Origin: Nioella sp965215655
Lineage (GTDB): Bacteria; Pseudomonadota; Alphaproteobacteria; Rhodobacterales; Rhodobacteraceae
Reading direction: 5' to 3'
Assembly: GCF_965215655.1 (NCBI RefSeq)
Contig: NZ_OZ244111.1
Span: 1,116,001 to 1,180,000, forward strand
Length of the DNA stretch: 64,000 nt
Part shown: positions 8,857-15,995 of the stretch, piece by piece
Numbering within the stretch: position 1 is the stretch's first letter
Layout: each line of letters opens with the position of its first letter
Made by a program: the position numbers and the translations under genes
Notes under the pieces: model-generated
The model's database searches: none
The model's input: only the letters and a program-made list of their open reading frames with translations
Told to the model about the DNA's origin: nothing

Positions 8857-8895
8857 GTACACCCCCCGTACACCCCCTGTGCACCCCCCGTACAG
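8857..8895. repeat. 11-bp tandem repeat, 3.5 copies
   Basis: Units GTACACCCCCC, GTACACCCCCT, GTGCACCCCCC and a partial GTACAG run head to tail without gaps. The period of 11 bases is close to one helical turn. It sits about 90 bases upstream of the serS start codon. Confidence 0.8.
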
Positions 8896-8936
8896 ACAGA
8901 TCGGGGGTTTGGGGGAAGCTGCCCTGCCCGCAACAT

Positions 8937-9011
8937 TGTCATGCCCGCGAAAGCGGGTAACTCCAACCCTCGCGCGAATGGCAGGAGGCCCCCGCCTGCG
9001 CGGGGGTGACA
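8937..9011. repeat. REP/BIME-like pair of hairpins
   Basis: First hairpin: CCCGC (8944-8948), GAAA loop, GCGGG (8953-8957). Second: CCCCCGC (8989-8995), CTGC loop, GCGGGGG (9000-9006). The outer edges TGTCATG and TGACATG face each other as an inverted repeat, so the whole has the form of a composite palindromic intergenic element. Such elements are common in alphaproteobacteria. Confidence 0.6.
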
Positions 9012-9057
9012 TGGGGAGCGGCACCCGCGACGCGCGCGGGGGTGAGCAGGCTTCCCG

Positions 9058-9080
9058 AAAACGCTCCGGGGGAGCGTTTT
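9058..9080. terminator. strong symmetrical hairpin, terminator-like
   Basis: AAAACGCTCC (9058-9067) pairs perfectly with GGAGCGTTTT (9071-9080) around a GGG loop. The T run follows the stem on either strand, so it could terminate in both directions. No gene ends close to it, so it may equally be part of the surrounding repeat cluster. Confidence 0.5.
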
Positions 9081-9113
9081 GCCTGCGAACGGGCGGAGCC
9101 CCGAGGCCGGGTA

Positions 9114-9312
9114 AGCCGCGCCATCGACGACGCGCGCGGGGGCGATCCGGACCTCTCTACGGAGCGCTTTATCCCTGCCAAGCCCGGATGACCTCAATCG
9201 CCCGCACAGGCGTCAGCCAAATCGCCTCCGCGTGGGGGCGCGTCATGCCAGAGGCATGCTTCCAGCATGACGATGGCGCGGCGGCTTCGCCTTCATTCCG
9301 CGCGGGGGAGAG
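9114..9312 (+). repeat. dispersed intergenic repeat, copy 1 (about 199 bp)
   Basis: Clearly similar over its whole length to 19153-19327, in the same orientation. Shared landmarks are AGCCGCGCCAT, GACGCGCGCGGGGGCGATCC, CGGATGACCTC, CAAATCGCCTCCGC and GATGGCGCGGCGGCTTCGCC. This copy carries about 24 extra bases (near 9243-9270) that form a nested palindrome with outer arms GTCATGC and GCATGAC. It is non-coding in both places. Confidence 0.8.
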
Positions 9313-9331
9313 TTGCTAACTACAAGATGAT

Positions 9332-9793
9332 TTAGAGACCACGGTTTCGTCGCACGACTCCGACGAGGGTAGCTGGCAAGAGAAGTGCTAGCACAATTGA
9401 AAGCCCAGTGCCGAAACCGGCTGCCGCCGCAAGCCATCGCACGCCGCTCGTGACGGCAAGAGAAGGATCTTCAGGGAAAAGGAAATCCGTAGCGAGGCAA
9501 AGCCCAAGGGAGACAACTAGACAAGTGAAAATACCAAGGTTCTGATCAACGATCGCATTGTCTTCGTCATCAAGAATTTGAACCAGTCTTCTCCTTTGCT
9601 GAGCGCTTTCTGCAGCTACATCGGCACGAACTGCGAGAACCGAAAAAATCGCGAGGGAGACAGACGCCAACACCGCTAGAACTGTTGCAGCTGTCGCGGC
9701 AACACGCGCTGCTGCGGCAGGACTATCATATGCAACATACCCTGTGAGGCCACCTAGAATCAGAGCGAGAAAAAAAACTCCGAGCCGAATCAT
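9332..9793 (-). CDS. four-helix membrane protein, possible RexB-like partner
   Basis: Protein of 153 residues with four hydrophobic segments (about 3-22, 34-56, 85-106 and 121-146). A charged loop between helices 2 and 3 contains QQRRRL and LDDEDN. Both ends are short and basic. Its ATG overlaps by four bases (ATGA) the stop of the interrupted gene before it, so the two were translated as a pair. The size and topology match lambda RexB, a 144-residue membrane protein with four helices, but sequence identity was not tested. Base composition is clearly poorer in GC than in flanking core genes, suggesting acquisition. With the first gene broken, the unit is probably inactive in this strain. Confidence 0.6.
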   Translation of the reverse strand: MIRLGVFFLALILGGLTGYVAYDSPAAAARVAATAATVLAVLASVSLAIFSVLAVRADVAAESAQQRRRLVQILDDEDNAIVDQNLGIFTCLVVSLGLCLATDFLFPEDPSLAVTSGVRWLAAAAGFGTGLSIVLALLLPATLVGVVRRNRGL

Positions 9794-10363
9794 GTGACAC
9801 CTTGCTCTCGAAGTTCTCTAAAGAACTCAACCAAATGCCGCTTTAACTCTACCCAATTGACCGTGTTATACTGCTTCTTGACGCGGACTTTGCGAACCAT
9901 CTTCAAGTTGGAACTAGTAAGCCTCCGCTCATCTTCCAAAACAATCGTGTAGTCTTCATCATCAGCCTCGACAATTTTCTCGCCAACGCCGGTTAGCCAA
10001 GGATCAAATTTGACCTCATCCTTTTTAAACCGTCCCCTCGATAGCACCAAACGACCATGACGAGATTCTCGACGCCGAATTTCTTCTGCGCCGCTTGGGG
10101 AAGCCCAGATCGCATTTAGAACTCTGCTGCCGAGATCTGAGTTCGTTGGCAGACTCGCAAGGTAGTCACTTACTCCGAGAGTGATCTCCCTGACACCTGT
10201 TTTTCTGAGGTCTTTCAGGCTTGTCTGGTTGGCAACATCTTCAAGTGAAATACGCTCCCCACTGGGGATGATGCCCAGCGTTGAAGCGAGATCAGATAGC
10301 TGGGAAGCGTATGTTCTGTTTTTGTTCGCCATGCCGCAAGCGATAACATCGTTGCCTTGAATG
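9790..10363 (-). pseudogene. 3' part of a gene split by an IS903-group element (RexA-like candidate)
   Basis: Encodes the last 188 or so residues of a protein whose first part lies at 11414-11748. Deleting the insertion sequence (10364-11413) and one 9-bp duplication joins both parts in one frame of 300 codons (299 residues), reading FIQGNDVIACGMANK across the join. The piece alone could be started at the ATG at 10332 (MANKNRTYASQ) and would then give 180 residues. It is soluble, charged, with no catalytic motif that I recognise. A stretch with SGERISLED recalls the middle of lambda RexA as I remember it. Confidence 0.75.
10355..10363. repeat. target-site duplication, left copy
   Basis: CCTTGAATG, identical to 11414-11422. 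Nine bases is the duplication length expected for the IS903 group of the IS5 family. Confidence 0.95.
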
Positions 10364-11413
10364 GGCTCTGTTGCACAAATCGGTTGAAGGGCAGGCTTCC
10401 CCTTTCCCCGGACGGACTCATCCTACGGGCTCAGTGACGGGTATGCCAAGAGCGGTGTAGCGGTTGAGCACCGCGATCCGGATCTGGAGCTCAGCGACCT
10501 GCCGGTCGAAGTCTCTGGCCATCAGGCCTTGGCCAAGGAGTTTGACGCAGTGCATCTTCGTCTCTGCGCGGCTTCGTCGGTGATAGCCTGTCAGCTTTCG
10601 CCAGAGTGCCCGTCCGAGATATTTGCAGGCCCTCACGGCTTCGTTTCGCGCGATAGCACCCGCCGTAGTTGGCTTCCAGAGTTGCGCATTCTTGCGTGGT
10701 GGGATGACGGCAACGGCACCTCGAGCGGCAATCACATTGTGACATCTGCGCGTGTCATAGGCTCCGTCAGCGGTGACCGTGGCAATCTCTTGGTCGGGCG
10801 GGATCTGTGCCAGCAGGTCGGGTAACATAGGGGCGTCGCCGACGTTGCTTGTCGTGACACCGACTGCGCGGATCTCCAGTGTTTCCTCGTCCATACCAAG
10901 ATGCAGCTTGCGCCAAAGGCGCTTCTTTGACCCGCCATGCTTGCGGGCATTCCACTCTCCCTCGCCCTCGGCTTTGATCCCGGTCGCATCGATCAGCAGG
11001 TGCAAAGGACCCGTTCCTCCGCGATAAGGGATGGCGACGCTCAGGGTCTTCTGGCGGCGAGACAGAGTGCTGAAGTCCGGCACTTTCCAGTCAAGGCCTG
11101 CCAACCGCAGCAGGCTTTCGACGAACCCGGTCGTCTGGCGAAGGGGCATGCCGAACAACACCTTTATCGTGAGACAAACCTGTATCGCCGCGTCGCTGAA
11201 CTCGGGTTGCCGCCCGCGCTTGCCGGTGGGTGCCGCGTGCCAGGTCATATCGGGATCAAACCAGATCGATAGCGAACCGCGCTGCTTCAGCGCCGTGTTG
11301 TACGAAGGCCAGTTCCTGGTCTTGTACGTCATAAGGGACCAACTGCTCATGCTCGCCAGCTACCACGCTGGATTCACACAGGGAATCCCTCACCCCATTT
11401 GTGCAACAAAGCC
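10364..11413 (-). mobile_element. IS5-family (IS903-group) insertion sequence, 1050 bp, intact
   Basis: Bounded by imperfect terminal inverted repeats GGCTCTGTTGCACAAAT (left) and GGCTTTGTTGCACAAAT (right, read inward), 16 of 17 matching, and by perfect 9-bp direct repeats CCTTGAATG. It carries one uninterrupted transposase frame. The sharp duplication suggests a recent insertion. Its GC content is higher than that of the gene it interrupts. Confidence 0.95.
10418..11350 (-). CDS. IS5-family transposase (IS903 group)
   Basis: DDE transposase of 310 residues, full length. The N-terminal part MTYKTRNWPSYNTALKQRG and RQTTGFVESLLRLAGLDW resemble IS903-type proteins. The catalytic triad is suggested by LLIDATGIK (first Asp), VTADGAYDTRRCH (second Asp) and HRRSRAETKMHC (Glu). 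An internal ATG at 11332 (MTYKTRN) is an alternative start. No frameshift, so the element is probably still mobile. Confidence 0.92.
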   Translation of the reverse strand: MSSWSLMTYKTRNWPSYNTALKQRGSLSIWFDPDMTWHAAPTGKRGRQPEFSDAAIQVCLTIKVLFGMPLRQTTGFVESLLRLAGLDWKVPDFSTLSRRQKTLSVAIPYRGGTGPLHLLIDATGIKAEGEGEWNARKHGGSKKRLWRKLHLGMDEETLEIRAVGVTTSNVGDAPMLPDLLAQIPPDQEIATVTADGAYDTRRCHNVIAARGAVAVIPPRKNAQLWKPTTAGAIARNEAVRACKYLGRALWRKLTGYHRRSRAETKMHCVKLLGQGLMARDFDRQVAELQIRIAVLNRYTALGIPVTEPVG

Positions 11414-11422
11414 CCTTGAATG
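11414..11422. repeat. target-site duplication, right copy
   Basis: CCTTGAATG, the second copy of the duplication at 10355-10363, directly abutting the right end of the insertion sequence. Confidence 0.95.
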
Positions 11423-11748
11423 AACAACCCAATGTCATCTTGTAGGAAGCTTTGACCAGCGGGCGGATCAACACCTTCAACCTCTGCGCCACCGTCTTCA
11501 GCATCGAAGTTGATGGACCCAAGAGCACCTTCTTCGTACTCAAAGATCCGCACGTATATTCCATCATTTGATGGTCCTCGCTCTACGCGTGCGATTACCG
11601 CATCTCTAAGAAGGTCGAGTTTAAGAAGGCGTTCGCGAGGACTTGAGGTCTTCTCAAACAGCTTCAAGCAAACATCTTCGAGCGTTATGTTTATTCCATC
11701 AGAGCATATTGCTCGCTTAAGCACTAAGGTTTTTACTCGTTCACTCAC
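11414..11748 (-). pseudogene. 5' part of the IS-split gene (RexA-like candidate)
   Basis: Encodes about the first 111 residues (VSERVKTLVLKRAICSDG onward) and then runs into the insertion sequence, where a stop at 11374 would leave a 124-residue hybrid product. The start is a GTG at 11748 that overlaps the thyX TGA in the form GTGA, so the gene was translationally coupled to thyX. Continuation is at 9790-10363. The region is acidic in its middle (NFDAEDGGAEVEGVD). No known domain recognised with confidence. Confidence 0.75.
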
Positions 11749-12650
11749 CCAAACACCTCCAAAAACTCCCGCCATTCCCCGGCGCTCATGCCCGAATTCT
11801 CCTGCGTCACCGCTTCGCCAGCCAGCCGCCGTTTGATCACCTCGACGCCCTTGCCGCTGAGGTTCACCCCGCCCATCCGGTAATCCTCGAACGCGCCATA
11901 GGCCGCCGGGACCCAGTCCCTCACCATCTCGGCAATCGCCTCGGCATAGACGCGGATTTCATACTGCGCATGGGCATCGGCGCGCAGGCGCAGGAAGTGG
12001 AAGAGGTTGTGCAGGTCGGTCTTCCAGTACCATTGCGTGTAGACATTGGCGGGCAGGTTCATGCGGGCGAGTTCGCGGGCCAGGCCCTGCTGGCCGTCCT
12101 GGCTGAGCATCGACTGGTAATTGTCATAGGCGCGGGTCGAATCGCCCTTGAGGATGCGCAACACGCGCTCGGCCTCCTCGCCCTGAAGCACGTCCCCGCG
12201 GCCCTGATTGTTCACCACCGATTGCGCGGCGAGCGCGTCGGGGGCGGGGATGTAGAACTCCCGATCCAGGATCGAATAGCGGGCGGAGTATTCGTTGACA
12301 TTGGCGGTGCGGTGGCGGATCCACTGGCGGGCCACGAAGACGGGCAGTTTGACATGCAGCTTGATCTCGCACATCTCGAACGGGGTGGAGTGCCAGTGGC
12401 GCATGAGATAGCGGATCAAGCCACTGTCATCGCGGGCCTTTTTGGTGCCGGCGCCATAGCTGACGCGGGCCGCCTGCACGATGGCGGCGTCGTCGCCCAT
12501 ATAGTCCACCACCCGCACGAAACCATGGTCGAGAACCGGCTGCGCGGTATAAAGGTGCTTCTCCATCCCCGGGGCCACCGCGCGCAAAGTGGGTTGCGCA
12601 TTTTCGCGGGCTGCGGTGATATCGGCCAATTGATCGTCGCTGAGCGGCAT
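11745..12650 (-). CDS. thyX: flavin-dependent thymidylate synthase
   Basis: FAD-dependent enzyme making dTMP from dUMP. The ThyX motif RHRTANVNEYS (residues 112-122) is present, as is the C-terminal RADAHAQYEIRVYA segment that shapes the flavin and nucleotide site. The start at 12650 (MPLSDDQLAD) gives 301 residues, normal for alphaproteobacteria. The DUF817 gene is divergent upstream. Its stop is shared with the GTG start of the accessory gene downstream, an arrangement not expected of core neighbours. Confidence 0.96.
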   Translation of the reverse strand: MPLSDDQLADITAARENAQPTLRAVAPGMEKHLYTAQPVLDHGFVRVVDYMGDDAAIVQAARVSYGAGTKKARDDSGLIRYLMRHWHSTPFEMCEIKLHVKLPVFVARQWIRHRTANVNEYSARYSILDREFYIPAPDALAAQSVVNNQGRGDVLQGEEAERVLRILKGDSTRAYDNYQSMLSQDGQQGLARELARMNLPANVYTQWYWKTDLHNLFHFLRLRADAHAQYEIRVYAEAIAEMVRDWVPAAYGAFEDYRMGGVNLSGKGVEVIKRRLAGEAVTQENSGMSAGEWREFLEVFG

Positions 12651-12739
12651 CGTTTTTCTTTCTTCTTCGGGGAATCGCACGTTTCCCATATTTTGCCCCA
12701 CCGGGGCGCAGGACCGCAAGATAAAGGGGCATTTTGAGC

Positions 12740-13645
12740 ATGGCAGATCGCGGAACCGCTTTCCTGGAACGCCGCATGGGGGATTGGGCGCGGGCGCGTC
12801 TGCACCCTTACGTGGCGGAATTCATCATGTTCGTGCTGAAACAGGGATGGGCCGCGATGTTCGGCATCCTGTTCCTGGTGGCCATCATCGGCACCAAGGC
12901 GGTCTGGCAGGAGGATTGGGCGCTGGCGCGATACGACGCGCTGTTTCTCTTCGCCGTGGTGACGCAGGTAGCCTTCGTCTGGCTGCGGCTGGAGGAATGG
13001 GAGGAGGTGAAGGTGATCGCGCTGTTCCACCTCACGGGCACGGTGATGGAGATCTTCAAGCTGGCGCAGGGGTCATGGGATTACCCGGAGCAGGGGATTT
13101 TCGAACTGGGCGGCGTGCCGCTTTTCTCCGGCTTCATGTATGCCTGCGTGGGCAGCTACATCGCCCGCGTGATCCGGATTTTCCATATGGAGTTCGCGCC
13201 TTACCCGCCCTTCTGGACGACGGTGCTGCTGGCGGGCGCGATATACGGCAATTTCTTCGCCCACCATTTCCTGCCCGATATCCGGATGGGGCTGTTTCTG
13301 GCCACGGTGCTGCTGTTCTGGCGCACCCGCATCTGGTTCTTCCCCGGCACCGATCCGCGCTGGATGCCGCTGCCGGTGGCGGCGGGGCTGGCGGCGGTGT
13401 TCATCTGGATCGCCGAGAATGTGGGCACCGTGACGCGCACTTGGGCCTATGCGGGGCAGGGGCAGTTCGACATGGTGTCGCTCGGGAAACTGGGGTCGTG
13501 GTACCTGCTGCTCTATGTCAGCTTCGTGACCGTGACGCTGATCATGCGCGATGAGCTGAAACCGCATCCGGTGCGCCCCGCCCCACGAGAAATTTATCGC
13601 GGTCCCCACGCGACAAGTGACGGCAGCCGCGCTACCATTCCCTGA
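12740..13645 (+). CDS. DUF817-family integral membrane protein
   Basis: Membrane protein of 301 residues with about eight hydrophobic helices and the family stretches WLRLEEWEEVKVIALFHLTG and GSWDYPEQGIFELGGVPLFSGFMYACVGSYI. Function unknown. The ATG at 12740 is preferred over the TTG two codons upstream. Divergent from thyX, with about 90 bases between the starts for both promoters; the glyoxalase gene follows after 19 bases. Confidence 0.85.
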   Translation: MADRGTAFLERRMGDWARARLHPYVAEFIMFVLKQGWAAMFGILFLVAIIGTKAVWQEDWALARYDALFLFAVVTQVAFVWLRLEEWEEVKVIALFHLTGTVMEIFKLAQGSWDYPEQGIFELGGVPLFSGFMYACVGSYIARVIRIFHMEFAPYPPFWTTVLLAGAIYGNFFAHHFLPDIRMGLFLATVLLFWRTRIWFFPGTDPRWMPLPVAAGLAAVFIWIAENVGTVTRTWAYAGQGQFDMVSLGKLGSWYLLLYVSFVTVTLIMRDELKPHPVRPAPREIYRGPHATSDGSRATIP

Positions 13646-13664
13646 AACGATCAGAGGAACAGTG

Positions 13665-14093
13665 ATGTCCATCCGCTACTACCACACCATGGTTCGGGTC
13701 AAAGACCTTGAGAAATCCATAGCCTTCTACCGGCTATTGGGGCTCGAAGAGATACGCCGCTATGACAGCGAGGCGGGCCGCTTCACCAATGTCTTCATGG
13801 CCGCACCGGGTCAGCCGGACTATCCGCTGGAACTGACCTATAACTGGGACGGCGATGAAGGCCTGCCGTCGGACAGCCGTCATTTCGGGCATCTGGCCTA
13901 CCGGGTCTCTGATATCTATGCGTTATGCCAGCATCTGATGGACAATGGCGTCGTGATCAACCGCCCGCCCCGTGATGGCCATATGGCCTTTGTCCGCTCG
14001 CCCGACAATATCTCGGTGGAGCTGCTTCAGGAGGGGGAGGATCTGCCCCCGGCGGAACCCTGGGCCAGCATGGGCAATACCGGGCATTGGTGA
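13665..14093 (+). CDS. gloA: lactoylglutathione lyase-like (glyoxalase I) protein
   Basis: VOC-fold metalloenzyme of 142 residues. MSIRYYHTMVRVKDLEKSIAFYRLLGLEE carries the first metal-ligand His and FGHLAYRVSDIYALC the second half's His. Glutamate ligands are plausible at LELTYNWD and VELLQEG. The likely role is conversion of the methylglyoxal-glutathione adduct to S-lactoylglutathione. The start at 13665 follows a GAGGAA ribosome-binding site. Its TGA overlaps the GTG of the next gene (GTGA). Confidence 0.9.
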   Translation: MSIRYYHTMVRVKDLEKSIAFYRLLGLEEIRRYDSEAGRFTNVFMAAPGQPDYPLELTYNWDGDEGLPSDSRHFGHLAYRVSDIYALCQHLMDNGVVINRPPRDGHMAFVRSPDNISVELLQEGEDLPPAEPWASMGNTGHW

Positions 14094-14776
14094 TCCGCGC
14101 CGCCCTCCTGGCGCTGGTCACGGCGCTGCTTTCGGGCCCGGCTGCCGCGCAGCAGACCTGTCGTCTGGCGCTGTTGCTGGCTCTGGATGTCTCGGCCTCG
14201 GTCGATGAGGCCGAACATCAGATCCAGCGCAACGGGCTGGCGGCGGCGCTTCTGGCGCCTGAAGTGCTCGACCCGCTTCTGAACGGTCCGGGCCCGGTGG
14301 CGCTGGCGATCTACGAATGGTCGGGCCGATTCCAGCAGGACGTGATCTCGGACTGGCGGCTGGTGACCTCGCGCGCGCAGGTACTTGAGATCGTGGAGGA
14401 ATTGCAGACGGCGCCCCGAACGGCGGGAGAGTTCCCAACGGCCATCGGCTACGCGATCGGTTTCGCCGCCACGATGTTCGAGCGCGCCCCGCCTTGCCTT
14501 TTCCAGACCCTGGATGTGGCGGGGGACGGGCAGAACAACGATGGCTTCGCCCCGGCACTGGCCTACCAGCATTTTCCGCTGGATGGGGTCACCGTGAACG
14601 GGTTGGCCATCGGCGGGGCCAGTCGACAGATCGAGCAATATTTCGCAGAGGAGATCATCCGGGGCCCGGGGGCCTTCGTGGAACATGCGCTCAATCATCA
14701 GGAATTCGAGGATGCGATGCGCCGCAAGCTGGAACGCGAGCTGCGGGTGATGGTGCTCGGCGCGCTCGACCCGTAG
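14090..14776 (+). CDS. DUF1194 secreted von Willebrand A-like protein
   Basis: Exported protein (228 residues) with a signal peptide (hydrophobic residues 4-20, cleavage after AAA). It has the metal-site DxSxS motif LDVSASVD (Asp33, Ser35, Ser37), typical of DUF1194, a vWA-like family of unknown function common in Rhodobacterales. GTG start at 14090 overlaps the glyoxalase stop. The GPVALAIYEWSG and VDVAGDGQNNDG-like stretches are family hallmarks. Confidence 0.88.
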   Translation: MIRAALLALVTALLSGPAAAQQTCRLALLLALDVSASVDEAEHQIQRNGLAAALLAPEVLDPLLNGPGPVALAIYEWSGRFQQDVISDWRLVTSRAQVLEIVEELQTAPRTAGEFPTAIGYAIGFAATMFERAPPCLFQTLDVAGDGQNNDGFAPALAYQHFPLDGVTVNGLAIGGASRQIEQYFAEEIIRGPGAFVEHALNHQEFEDAMRRKLERELRVMVLGALDP

Positions 14777-14877
14777 GCCTTTCAGCTTGGTCAAAATACT
14801 TCGGGGGAGTTGCCTGAAAGGCGACGGAGGCAGCGCCCCCCTCCGGAACCGCTCTTGTAAGCGCGCAGCAAAACCCC

Positions 14878-15240
14878 TCAGACCGGCAGCAATGCCGCCC
14901 CGACACGGCGGCCCTCGGCCAGCAGCACGTTATAGGTGCGTGCGGCGGAGGGCGATCCCATCGGCTCCAGCGGCAGATCGGCCGCTTCCAGCGCCCGGCG
15001 CAAATCGGCGGGCAGGGGGGCCATATCGGCTCCGGTCCCGATCAGCAGCACATCAAGCGCCCCGGTAAGCGCCACCAGCGCGCCCGCATCCTCCAGCCCG
15101 CCCCAGGCGCGCACGCCACCGGGTAGGCACAGGACCGGACCCTCGAAGACCTCTCCGCCGACGCGGAAGAAGCCGGGGCCATAGCCATCCACCGGCCGCG
15201 CCTCGCCAAAGCTGATTTCATTCATGCGCATTGCGGTCAT
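14878..15240 (-). CDS. Mth938-like domain protein (DUF498/NDUFAF3 type)
   Basis: Small soluble protein (120 residues) of the family that includes the mitochondrial complex I assembly factor NDUFAF3. Seen: YGPGFFRVGGEVFEGPVLCLPGGVRAWG and the LLIGTGADMAPLPADLRRAL core. In alphaproteobacteria this gene often sits beside secDF-yajC, as here. Start may be 15240 or 15231 (second Met, MRMNEISF). It lies two bases downstream of the TauE-like gene and should be cotranscribed. Confidence 0.85.
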   Translation of the reverse strand: MTAMRMNEISFGEARPVDGYGPGFFRVGGEVFEGPVLCLPGGVRAWGGLEDAGALVALTGALDVLLIGTGADMAPLPADLRRALEAADLPLEPMGSPSAARTYNVLLAEGRRVGAALLPV

Positions 15241-15242
15241 CC

Positions 15243-15995
15243 CTATTCCCAGATCGGCAGTCCGGTGACCAGCGCCAGCCCGATCACCCCGTAGGCCGCC
15301 CCTCGATACAGCGTCTCGTGGCGGGGATCAAACAGGGCCTGCCCGATCAGCGAGGTCAGGAAATAGGGCAGGGACAGGATCAGTGCCAATATCATGACGC
15401 CAAAGCCCACCGATCCGCGCAGCAGCAGGTTGCCCACCACCACCACGTCGAGCATCGCCAGAAACAGGATCGTGTTGGCGCGCACCGAGGCGACGCCGCT
15501 TTGCCCGGCAAGGTAGAACAGGATCACCGCCGGTCCCGTCAGCCCGGTCAGCCCGCCGATGCCGCCCGCCGCCGCGCCGATGCCCAGAAGGCCCGGCACC
15601 GCCACCTTGCCGCGATAGCGCCAGCCCGCGATCAGGGCGGTCAGGGTCACCAGCGCCACAGCGGCCACGATCCAGCGCACCGTATCGCGGTCCAGAAGCG
15701 TCAGCAGCCACAGACCAAGCGGCACGGTCACCAGTGCCGCCAGACCCATCGTGCCCACCTCGCGCCGATCGGCCTGTCCCCAGGCGCGCGGCAGCAACGC
15801 GGCGGTGCTGGCCACGCCGGTCAGCGTGATCAGGGCGATGACGATCTGCGGTTCAAGAAAGATCCCCGCCACGGGCACGAAGATCAGCGCCGTGCCGAAG
15901 CCGGTGAAGCCGCGCACGATCCCGGCGGCAGAGATGGTCAGCAGCAGCCAGACCAGCCCTGGCGTCGCCAGGGCCGAGGCCAGGATATCAGGCAT
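15243..15995 (-). CDS. TauE/SafE-family membrane permease
   Basis: Predicted sulfite/organosulfonate exporter-type permease, 250 residues with about eight membrane segments. The repeated motifs AAGIVRGFTGFGTALIFVPV and AAAGGIGGLTGLTGPAVILFYLAGQ are the two TauE half-repeats. The start at 15995 (MPDILASALATPG) overlaps the end of secF by eight bases, so it is translated behind secF. The substrate is not readable. Confidence 0.88.
   Translation of the reverse strand: MPDILASALATPGLVWLLLTISAAGIVRGFTGFGTALIFVPVAGIFLEPQIVIALITLTGVASTAALLPRAWGQADRREVGTMGLAALVTVPLGLWLLTLLDRDTVRWIVAAVALVTLTALIAGWRYRGKVAVPGLLGIGAAAGGIGGLTGLTGPAVILFYLAGQSGVASVRANTILFLAMLDVVVVGNLLLRGSVGFGVMILALILSLPYFLTSLIGQALFDPRHETLYRGAAYGVIGLALVTGLPIWE

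Larger units (their letters stand above)
8771..9331. other. gene-free repeat-rich spacer upstream of serS
   Basis: This 561-base stretch holds no coding frame I believe in. It contains, from left to right, an 11-bp tandem repeat, a pair of REP-like hairpins, a strong hairpin with flanking A and T runs, and one copy of a roughly 200-bp dispersed repeat. These are listed separately. The small frames across it (for example 8806-9009 and 8879-9319) are low-complexity translations of the repeats. Confidence 0.7.

Noticed and set aside
8857..8895. Tandem repeat considered as a CRISPR
   Set aside because: Units are contiguous, 11 bases long and lack spacers.
8806..9319. Small frames in the spacer upstream of serS
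   Set aside because: Translations of repeats and hairpins with no family resemblance.
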